Below, in pieces: positions 11,113 through 23,100 of a stretch of 64,000 nucleotides of DNA. Position 1 is the first letter of the stretch. Each line of letters opens with the position of its first letter. The notes under the pieces were generated by a model. That model made no database searches and was not told the origin of the DNA. It was given only the letters and a program-made list of their open reading frames with translations. Source of the DNA: Coriaria nepalensis (Eukaryota; Streptophyta; Magnoliopsida; Cucurbitales; Coriariaceae); assembly GCA_027186245.1 (NCBI GenBank), contig CP114484.1, positions 7,534,001-7,598,000 of the forward strand, written 5' to 3'. Both the position numbers and the translations under genes were made by a program.

Positions 11113-14100
11113 CTACTTGTTGTGCTCTTAATTTGATTTACAATTGTATATTGAGGTGTAGATACTTGAGACATAAATTTTGTAATATTCAACTGGCATT
11201 TTGTCATGGTTGAGAATATTGACCTCAAATTATATGTGGTCTAATTTTCCTCGGTATTCAATCCTATTATATCTTTTGTGGTCCTCTAAAATATCCACTT
11301 GCTTATGTGTGAGTAATTAGTAATAGATATTTGGTTTTACTTCTTGATTGATTGGTTGAACCTAAGATAACAGAGAACTTAGGCTGAATGCTAGAGAGCA
11401 CCAACAACATTTAGATGACTCAAAATATCTAAATAAAATTAAGTCGATATACATAAATGTCTAAAGGAGTAATTGCTTTAATGCATGACATAAATTATCA
11501 ATAGATGTTGATTGATTGCAGGGAACGAGGAGATATTGATCAAGTAAACTATTGTCTTTCTAAAGCAATTGCAGCTGATCCAAAAGATACAGAATTATTG
11601 TTGTACCGTGCAAAACTGTACGTTAGGCTTAAAGACTACCAGAAAGCAGCTGAGTCCTATTATCAGTTACATCAACGATGTGTTGAAAATGTCATGGCAC
11701 TCAAGATGGGGGCAAAGGTCTTGCTATATTAATTAAATTCTTATGTGTGTTATACTATCATGCACATGATGTAAAATCTCATCCATTGGTTATATAATCA
11801 CAAAGTTATGGCTCATAAACTAGGCAACATGGGATCAAAAATGTGGTAAACAGTGGGTGAGGGCATCCAAGGCGCTTATAGCCATTTTCCCTTTTCTATC
11901 AGAAATATAACTCATATAAGCAAGTTATCACTTCACCATTAGATGAATATTGAACCTTATAGTATCCTTTTAATTTTCGCTCTCATTAAACTCCCATGTA
12001 GAACTCCTCAATGAAAGTCTCATCTTTGCTTGTCATGTTAAATGATAAAATTTGGCCATTATGTTGATATGTTTGTCCTTGGTGCTATTTCATGGCCAAA
12101 TATTTATTTCTATGAGAGTTTGTTGAGATTTGATTTATCTATGTTTTGTTCTCTTTTGTAGTTGTTTTATAATGTGTCTTTTTCCTCCCTTCCGTGCCAG
12201 TTGTACCAAAAATGTGGTCAGCTTGAACATTCAATCGACATTCTTGAGAACTACATCAAAGGTCATCCAAATGATGCTGATTCAAGTGTGACTGATTTTC
12301 TAGCTTCTATTTATATGGAAAGTAAAGAGTATAGCAAAGCTCTTCAACATATCGAGCATGCACTTGAGATATACAGCTCACAAAAGGAATTGTCTCTTAA
12401 CTTAACAATTAAAGCTGGAATCTGCCATATGCACCTCGGAAATATGGAGCAGGCAGAGGTATGCTCCCTTAATAATTTAGTATCTATAATTGCTTATGTT
12501 GGTTCCATTGATGCATACGCTAATGTAATTTTAGCACTGTAAACTTATTTATTTTCTCTAGACTTGTGTCATCTGAGTCAAATTTATCTTATTTTCCTGA
12601 ATATATTATTCTATTACAGTTTTTTGTTTACATCATGGCTTCATGTTGTTTTTCATAAGCCTTGAGAATTGACTATTATGCAGCAAACCTGTTTACATCA
12701 TGGCTTCATGCTGTTTTTCATAGGCCTAGAAAGTTTTTTGTTGCATGTGAATTTGTGCCACTATGCATTAACCTCAACTCAGTAGCACAATCTCAATGGT
12801 GCAATGTTCCATTGGATATGCTCATGACCACATGGGTATCAATTTCATCAATCAAGTATAACTAGGAAATTGGGTCGTTTATTGGGTACTTTCACATTAC
12901 CTTAAATCATGTTGGACTTTTGTTGGATTTGATTCTAGATAACATCTATCCAAACAGAAGAAAACTGAGAAGAAACTTGTTTGTCTTATTCATAAGGTTA
13001 TTGTACACTAGGTATATGAAGAAGGGAACTAACATCTATCTAAAATATTAGAGATAACATACAAGAATCTAATATGATTAAGATTTTCCTTAGTTTGACT
13101 AACTGTAGTAATGATATTAATAAAGAAAATATATTCCTACTTATTATTGTTCTGTCTCCCCCTCAAGCTGGGTGATAGGACCCGATCTAAATAAATACGA
13201 ATAGGGCTAAACTTTATTCCGCAATCACCAAAACAATCAAAGTAACCTAGGTTGGCCTATGATTCGAGAGGTAGATTGTCTCTCCCTAAGAGTTCTTACT
13301 CTCTCAGATTTTCAATAATTCTAAACCCTAACCCTCGTACTGTTTATTATCCTACTACTCTCAATTACCATCATAACCTCCACATAATAAGACTACTAAT
13401 ACTAATAATAAGACTAATAATAATAATGACTATGTTATGCTAGGCCTTATTTCAACGGGCGAGATGACCGTGAATTGAAAGCTGTTGAGAATGTAGTTTC
13501 GGCGTAGGGAGCAAATTGTGGTGCTCGAAGGGGATCCGAGTCTGTGTAAGACTCCAGTGGCCTTGAAGATGATTCTGTAGATTATTTAGCATGACGGGCA
13601 AGGGTTCTTGGTCGAGGTGAACACGCACGTGGGGGTGGAATAGGAAAAGGGCCGCGCAGTGGAGACGGCCCTGCAAGAGGCCGTGGACCGATTTGGTGAT
13701 GTGTTTCGAATGCCCGAAGGGCTGCCCCCACAAAGGGATCATGAGCATTCGATAGTATTGAAGGAAGGGGTTTCACCAATCAGTGTGCGGCCGTATTGTT
13801 ACCCATAGGCCTAGAAAGATGAGATCGAAAGATTGGTAAATGAGATGTTAGAGGCCGGCATTATACATCCCGTTATGAGTCCATTTTCTAGCCCGGTTTT
13901 GTTGGTCAAGAAGAAAGACGGAAGTTGGCGGTTCTGTGTGGCTTATTGCGCGTTGAACAAGGGGACTGTACTGGATAAATTCCCTATTCCGGTCATTGAT
14001 GAGCTGTTGGATGAGTTACACGGAGATAGGGTGTTCTCCAAGCTTGACTTGAAGTCGGGTTATCACCAAATTTGGATGCGGAGGGAAGATGCCGCAAAGA

Positions 14101-17100
14101 CAGCGTTCCGAACCCATGCAGGCCATTATGAGTTTCTAGTGATGCCTTTTGGCCTCACAAACGCCCCGACAACATTTTATTCGCTCATGAATAGGGTATT
14201 TCGCCATACTTGAGAAAGTTCGTGCTCATATTATTTTACGACATCTTGATCTATAGTCGCTCCATAGAGGAGCACGTGGACCATATGACGGTCGTGTTGA
14301 CCGAACTACGGGGTCAACAATTATATGCAAATCAGAAGTCTACTTTTGGGTAGCCTAGTGTTGAATATTTGGGCCACATTGTGTCGAGTGAGGGGGTTTT
14401 GGCGGATCGGGTAGAGGTTGCAACATTGTTGGATTGGCCGACACCGAAAACATTGAAGAAATTATGGGGATTCTAGGGGCTGATTGGGTATTATCGCAAA
14501 TATGGCACCATCCCTGGACCCTTAACGAATCTACTCAAAAAAGATAACTTTCGTTGGGGCGAAGGGGCGGCCACAACTTTCGACGAATTAAAGTGTGCAA
14601 TGGCTAGTGTTCCAGTACTCGCCTTGTCGGACTTCACGACGCCTTTTGTAGTGGAAACCGATGCTTCGGGCTACGGATTGCCTGATATCATATTTCAGTC
14701 AGGTTTCGACGCCACGAGCCCATCTTAAGTCCGTCTATGAACGCGAGGTCATGGCCATTGTGTTTGCGGTACAAAAATGGAGGCCGTATTTGTTGGGTAG
14801 GCGGTTTATCGTCCGCACGGATCATCGGAGTTTGAAATACTTGTTGGAACAACGTATGGTCGCGGAGGATCATCATCATTGGCTGTCCAAGATGTGAGGC
14901 TATGATTTTGAAATCCAGTATTGCCTGAGATCAGAGAATAGAGCTGCGGATGTGCTGTCTAGGCATGTAGAGGGGCCCTAGTTAGCCGCTATATCATTTC
15001 CGCAACTATTAGATATCGCAGGGCTATAGTTGGAAGCGGCGACAAACTCGGAGTTGGGAAAAATTAGGGAGGATGTTCAGAAGGGTGGTGACGGGTTCCT
15101 CGAGTACATGGTTGTGGGGGTCGGTTGTTGTACAAAGGGCATGTAGTGATTCCAAAATTGTCGGTACATATACCGAGACCGTTACAAGAGTTTCACGGGA
15201 GTGCGATTGGGGGGCCATTTAGGGGTGTTGAAAACTTATAAGCGATTGGCGGCCGAATTGTATTGGGTTGGGATGAAGACAGATGTGGAGAAGTTCGTGG
15301 CAAGTTGTGATGTTTGCCAACGACACAAGTATTTGGCTATGTCTCCGGCGGGGCTACTCCAACCCTTACCGTTGCCACAAAAGGTTTGGGAGGAGGTGAG
15401 TATGGATTTTATCGATGGGTTACCGTGGTCGGAAGGGCATATGGTCATTTTGGTGGTGGTTGACCGCCTTAGCAAGTAAGCACACTTTATGCCTCTTTGG
15501 CACTTATATACAGCTTTGACCGTAGCAACAACTTTCATGCGGAAAGTCCTCCGCTTACACGGTGTGCCGGAGTCTACTGTGTCGGACTGCGACAAGGTTT
15601 TTTTGAGCCAGTTTTGGAAGGAATTGTTTTGGCTACAAGGGACGGCATTGAAGAAGAGTTCCGCTTACCACCCTTAAACGGATGGCCGAACGAAAGTGGT
15701 TAATCGCTGCTTGTAGACATATTTGCGGTGTTTCGTGTTGGATACCCCTCAGCTTTGGGTGCAATGGTTGGCATGGGCCGAGTATTGGTACAATATGTTG
15801 TTTCACACAACCTCGCAGACCACTCCTTTTCAAACAGGAGCAAAGGTTTCCCCACAGTCAATATTCTTATTTTTCGACTGTTCTAAAAGTTCGAACTGTT
15901 AGGCATCAAGCTCAACTGTTAGGCATCAATATTCTATCACTAAGAACCTTTAACACTCCCCCTCACGTGTAAGCTCATAACAATGTGGGTCTTGCTCATA
16001 ATATACTTTGATATCATGTTAATTTATCGATTATCCAAAAAGTTCGAATTGTTAGAAAATAGGCTCGACTATGTTATCTATCACTAAGAATCTTTAGCAA
16101 ATATCATAGGACTGAGTGAACCCCTTAGCTACCAACCGTGCCTTGTATCTATCCACACTACCATTTGTCTTCTGTTTAAGAAAATATCCAGTTGCAACCA
16201 ACATGTCGTTTCCCTCTAGTCTGTATGTTATCCTATGTTACATTCTTTTCAAGCACCTTAATTTCTTCCATTACTATTGTCTTCTACTTAGGCTGTTCAA
16301 GAGCATCAAAAATGTTTCTAGAAATCTGTATATCTGCAAGAGTGGTAATCGAAACACACAATCTATCACCTATCATATGAAACAAAGTTAGCAATGGGGT
16401 GAAGTCTGTAGGAATTTACTCCTTACCTCAAGGCAATCGGCTTGTTAAGATCTTCAATTTCAACAACATTTGGTTCACTAGTAGAATTACCTTGGGAGGT
16501 TTCACAAGTCTTAAGACTCATGTTCAGACTCTCGGATTTGCTTGGAATGTAGGTTTTGAACTTAAGCAGTACAACTCATTCGCAAACTGATGGTTAAATT
16601 GAGGTAGTGAATAGAACATTTGGGAATTTGATTTGGAGTATTTGCAGCGATAGACCAAAGCAATGGAACTTTGCTATAGCTCAAGTAGAGTTTGCCGATA
16701 ATAGTGTGCTTCACAATTCTATCGGTAGATCGTCATTCTCCATTGTGTACATGAAAGTTCTCAATCATGTGTTAGATTTGGTGAAGCTGCCGAAGGTTCC
16801 TGGCCATAACATTGTAGTAGGAAACATAGGAGAAGATATTCAATCAGATTAAGAAGATGTCAAGAAGCTGCAAAAGGCTAATGAGAAATACAAAGTAGCC
16901 GCGGACTAGCACATTGGATATCATGCCTTTGATGTCGGAGATGAAATCATGGTGTTTCTTCGGAAAGAAAAATTTGCAGCAAGTGCTCATGACAAGCTCA
17001 AGTAGAGAAGTATAGACCTTCCAAGATCCTCAAAAAGATTAATGATAATGCTCATGTGGTGGACTTGCCAAATCTTATGGGGATTTCCAAGACTTTCAAC

Positions 17101-20100
17101 ATTGTGGACGTAATGCTTTTTCATCCTTTGCAAGTTCTTTGCAAGCAGGGGTGAATGACGAGGCATCACATATAGCTTAGCACACAACATAATTAATAAA
17201 TTAGCATTATTTACCGTTTTTCCATTATAAGCATTATTTACAGTTTTATCATTATTCTAAGAATCATATAAATACTCTTTGTTTAGAGATAATATAGGAA
17301 AATTATGTTTTCCTTATTCCGACTAATTGTAGAAGGAAATAACTAATGATAATAATAAAGAAAATATACTCCTAATGATTATTGTACTTCCGCACAAACT
17401 ACTTTGAATAACTAGTTGAATCTGGTTATTTTTTTATTTTTTGGTTAAGTCAGTTGGACGGGGTCCATCAGCTAATTTTGAGAGGTTTCTTGTCTTTTGA
17501 TTACTGTGTTCATTTTTTAGAATTCTTCGAGTTTACAATATTTTGTAGGACCAGCTAGAATTTCTTTAAATGTAAACTAAATTGTATCGCCAATCATTCT
17601 TTCCTGCGTGCATCTTTGACTCTATTTCTGTCTTTCACAGAATGAGAATCAGAGTTCTGATCTTGTTCAATAAGTTTGTCACATTTTCTTGCTTCTACCA
17701 TTCCTTGCTTTTCTCTTTCATGTCCAATAGGACTGATTGGGATCTATTCTCGCACTAAAAGTACGACTTTCAGGCATCTCTTTATTATAATTCCAACTAT
17801 CCCTTCTGTGGACGTAGAGTGATAAAAGTTTTCTATGATTTGATCTCAAAGTTGTATTATTGTTGGGGACATACTTGTCTTTCGATAAAGATGCTCTCCT
17901 ATTTTCTTGTGTGTAGTTATACCTTCGTTTCTAACAAGTGCTTATTGCTGAATATTATCACTTGTTGTAGGTTCTCATTGGGATTTTGAAACAAGAGAAT
18001 GCCTCTGAGTACCCCAACTTCATAGATGAAGTTGCTGACTCATTTATGAGTGTGGAAGAATATCACCTGGCTTTGAAGTATTATCTGATGTTGGATGGAA
18101 AAGGTGAAGGAAATAATGTAAGCTAGACCTTGCTTATTTGGTATAAGTGTTCATCTTCAAACTGATGCCTCGATATATGACTGTCATTGTTGTATACTAC
18201 ATCGATATATGAGAGTTTGTAGCAAATCATGGCCATGTTGTGTGTGCACTTAACTAGTGAGAAAGAAAAATAATTATAATAAAATTAAGAAAATAAAAGA
18301 ATGCAGTACCTGAGGTGATCTATAGTTTTCCCTTCACATACAATTCGTGAACGGTTTCTTGCATTAATTGATTATAGAGTTGGCAGTGTCGCTGACAAGT
18401 ATGAGACTATGATTGCATAGGTCATTTCGAGGGTGTTCAAGTCTTTTGTGTTTGCATTGCTGGTTCTCGCTAGTCAGTAGGCAATACAAGAGATCTATGT
18501 GTAACCATTAACTGGTGCACATGGGCTTGGTGGCTGGAAATTAATTGTTATCTTCATCTTTACTATAGGTGTTGAAGTGTGAGGTGTTGCAAACCCTTGG
18601 CTGCTGTATAATGAAGTTGTTTTCTTCTCTTACATTGAGTATCTTTTTAGGACTAGTTTAGATCTACCAGATAGTAAGTGGTAACTCTTCTGCAGCATTT
18701 AAAATGCATGGTTTATGCTTTTACATGGTGATGGTTTTCTTCCTACCGTCTGATTTCCTTATTGTTTATAGATTTCATCTATTGATTAAATGCCTCTTGC
18801 ATTTCCTTTTGACAGGGGCTGTTACACCTGAAAATTGCTGAGTGTTACTTATCAGTAAAAGACAGAGTTAAAGCAATTCTCTTCTTCTACAAAGGTGAAG
18901 AACTTCTTTTGCTGTATTTTATATTTACGAGGGAGTTGACTTCCAAATTCTCAATCTTGGAAAGAATTCGCTTGAAACATATTCCTTTATCTTTGATCTT
19001 TCATATTTATTACATAACCTTCCAACTTTCAGATTGTTTTGATGTCAATGTGAATACTCCATGAGAGTTGAGAAGCATCAACTTTTAAGGCCAAGTGCTT
19101 TATGATCAAGTGAATAAATAATTTCTATGTTCAAAATAATATATACGTGGTAGTAAACCAATGGCAAAAGTTGATGCTTTTTGAGTTGAAACTATCCGAA
19201 AGCTTTTGTCTTTGACTCGTGGTTACTTTTTAAGTTCTTGTCTTGCCCCATATGGACCATATTGAAGCTTAAAAAGGGTGTGTAAATATGAACATATTTA
19301 TCTGCATGTACGTTTATCTTATTCTAAAATGACCATCGATTTGTTTAAATTTTTTTTGAAGCTATTACACCTTACACCAAATTATCCTCAATTAACTAAT
19401 ATTTTACTCCAGCTCTACAATCTCTCGAGGACAACATTGATGTCCGATTAACTTTGGCTTCCCTCCTCCTTGAAGAAGCTAAGGGAGATGAAGCCATTTT
19501 ATTGCTGTCTCCTCCCAAAGACATGGGTAACTTTGTCTTAAACATTCTTAGATTTCCTTTAAAGTTCTTCCTTTTTCAAATTGGGCTTAATGAATTTAAC
19601 TCACATATATGCAGACCTAATTGAGCCACATTTGGGTAAATCCAAACTGTGGTGGCATAATGAGAAAGTAAAACTAAAGCTTGCCCACATATTCCGAGCC
19701 AAGGGGATGGTTGGGAACATTGCAGATTCAATTTTTCCAGTGGTTCGTGAGTCCTTATATATCGAGACAAGTAATCTAAAGGTAATTATGGTGATTGTGG
19801 CACTTTTCGTTGCCTCTAGAGTTGTCTTTTCCTTCTGTCCAATCATAAACAAAGTTATAAATTTCACCTAGCTCAATTTCTTCTCAGTCCAAAGGCCTAA
19901 TCACAACATATAGGTCCTAGTGTTACCACCTAGCTCAATTTCTTCTCATTTCCAAATGAACTTCATAGATAAGCTCATATTCTTTACATTGGTGTTGGAG
20001 CATAAAGTTATATAAATAAATACTATATGGAGAAACGATGTTCATCTATTGATTTTCTATAACAAATATCATTGCTTTTTGATAAAGGTAAAAAAATATT

Positions 20101-23100
20101 TTCACTAGATTTTTTTATTACAAAATTAATCTTCTATAGAGCATTTTCAAGCAAAATTGAAGCTAAGGTTTTCAATTTGGAAGGATCTTTTTGTGTTTAG
20201 TTGTCTGCATATATTTTTGGACTTGTCTTTTACTTGTTCATAGACTTGGTTTGTACATGATACATTGTAGAATTTGAGAGGAAAATATTAAATATTTCTT
20301 ACTTTTCACAGAAGAATAAAATATTACTTATTCTTCACAGATCAATAAAATACATGGGTATTTAACCTATAAAGTAGTAGGAATAAAACTACCTACTTTA
20401 ATGTGATAAAATTCTTGATTTATAGGAGGGAAATATCTGATAAAATCAGGTTGTATAATCAAATTGAGTAATTAATTACTCAAATCCCACTACGCAATAT
20501 TACAGGATATTTGCTAACTAATAACTCTAGGAATATGATTCTACACACTCCCTCAAGTTGGGTTGATCAGACCCAGCTTGTTATTCAGTTCTTCAAAATT
20601 GGATCTTGGAAGAGCCTTTGTGAGATTATCAACAATTTGAAGTCCTGTGGGAGTATAAATCAGATTAATTGATCCCTCCTCAATCTGAAGTCCTGTGGGA
20701 GTATAAAGGAACACTTCCTTCCTTTGTTCCCAGTTTGTGTTAAGAGTTTAAACGATAGATAACATTGTTGGGTCCGTTTCCTACCAATTCGAATTTTTAG
20801 GTCAATCGGTAATTTAACATGGTATTAGAGTTGAGATCTCGAGTTCAAATCACGGTTGCTCCTCCCTTTGTTTTTTCTACATATGATATGTTTCTTGGGC
20901 TTTGTTTGCATGTGTAAGGCTCATTTTGTGATGGGCTTGCCCGTGAGGGGAGTGTTAAGAGTCTCAATGAAAAATAATATAGTTAGGCCTATTTTTTACC
21001 GGTTCAAACTTTTAAGACAATCGGTAACTTAATAGTTTGGTCATCTGATTCCATGGGTGTATCAGGAGGCTTGTAACCAAGCATTCATGTCTCCTTTAGT
21101 AGATCAAGGACATACTTCCATTTGAGAGGCATCAATACCCTTCTTGGATCTAGCAATTTCCAACCTAAGGAAGTGTTTGAGATTTCCAAGATCTTTAAGT
21201 TCAAATTCTTTGGCAAGCAAATTTTTTAGTTTCCATAGTTCTTCCTCATGATCACCTTTCAGAATGTATACAATAATGATGGCCATCTTTCCCTCAAGAG
21301 AGCATTTAACAAACTATGTATGATCATATCGAAACGACAATATCCATACTGTTTTACAACTTTAGTGAATCTATCAAACCACGCCCGAGGAGATTGTTTG
21401 AGACCATACAAGGATTTCTTGAGCTTGTAAACTTTATTAATATTTGATTGTCTCAAGGCCTACATAGATGTCCATATACACTTCCTCTTTGAAGTCACCA
21501 TTTACAAAAGTATTTTTGCCATCTAGTTGCCAAAGATTCTAATCTAGATTAACAATCAAAGTTAATAGAGCCCGAATAGTATTCAATTTTCCAACCGGTG
21601 CAAATGGTTCCTGGTAGTCAATTCTGTAAGATTGAGCAAATCCTTTTGCTACCAATCGAGCCTTGAATTTTTCCACACTCCTATCTGTCTTATATTTCCC
21701 TTTTGGTAGATCTATGATTTTCCAAGTTCTATTCTTTTCTAGAACTTGAATTTCTTTTCTAACAATGGCTCTTTATTTAGGAATTTGAAGAGATTCCTTA
21801 AAGTTGTTTGGATTTTGGGGCTGATTTTCAAAGAATGTTACTAGAGTGATGGAATTTTCGAGTGATTGGGAAGTAGCATTTGTAGCCTTTCTGGTTTGGT
21901 GAAGATCCAATGAATATTAAATTTTATTGCTTGAGGATGAAGTTTACTTCTATTTTGGTGATGAATGTGGACAAATACGGAGCGACCAAATATTTTTGGG
22001 GGAATTGTGGATAAAAGTCTAGTACCTGGATTAGATTTGAGGAGGATTTGACTAGGTGTTAGAAACTTGAGGACATGAGAAGGTATATAGTGATGAGATA
22101 TGCTGCAGTAAGTATAACTTCTCCCTAGAAGAATTTTGTAAAATTGGTAGAGAACATAATGCATATAGCAACTTTTAATGAGTGTATTTTTTTTTCCTCG
22201 ACAATTATGTTTTGTTTAGGGGTATCAATGCAAGAACTTTGGTGAATCATTCCTTTAAGGGAAATTTCCTAGAATAGAGTTGAACTATTCTCTATTTTCA
22301 GTGAAATTGGGTTTGTATCATGGTACATAAATTGTACAAAAATTTTGGATGGTTTGACCCACTTCAGATTTATCTTTTATTAGGAACATCCAAGTATTTT
22401 TGACATGATACATCCACAAAAAGAAACAAACCATCTAGAACCTGTCAATTTTTTATTCAAGATGGACCCCAAATATCACTATGAATCATAGAAAAAGGAT
22501 GAAAAGATTTATATGATTGAATAGGATGAGAACTGGGAACATGTTTTGATAATTGGAAAATCTCACATTGAAATAGTTTAGAATCTTTGTTAATGAAGGA
22601 AAAAGCTCTTTGAGATACAAGAAACTAGGCTGACCTATTGGATAGTGCCACAACATAATATCACTATCATTATTGAAACTAGAAATTGAAAGGGAACGTT
22701 TTTCTCAAACTGTCTTTTGAGGTTGTCTTCTAGGATAGCTATTTAATTTGAGAATATAGAGTCCCGAACACACCTTAACACTAACAATCATCTTCCCCAA
22801 ATCCAAATCTTGAAATTTAGGGAAAAATTTAGCTAAACACAATGAGTTTATTCACTAATGAAAAATTGCAATCCAAATTGGGAACATGAAGGACAAAGTC
22901 AATAGTTAGGTTCTTTAAAATTACAACATAACTTGTACCAGCAACTATTGAGAGAGATCCATCAGCTATATCAATAGCAAGGTTATCAGAACAAAGGTTT
23001 ATAATTATGAAAGATTGAAGCATCTCCAGTCATATCATTCAAAACTCGTCCACAATCCATGGACTCTAATTATCCTTTTTTACTTTTAAAGCATTCAAAA

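Noticed and set aside
10971..11228. Open frame rich in Thr-His
   Set aside because: It is only the (GT)14 microsatellite read on the opposite strand.
13318..13345. 'taaaccctaaccctcg' resembling telomere repeats
   Set aside because: Only two imperfect units, and it lies in a recognised LTR (present in the related LTR too).
13452..13748. 98-codon open frame on the minus strand
   Set aside because: It is the antisense shadow of the gypsy pol linker read on the plus strand.
15236..15595. 119-codon minus-strand open frame
   Set aside because: Antisense of the gypsy integrase, which has clear motifs on the plus strand.
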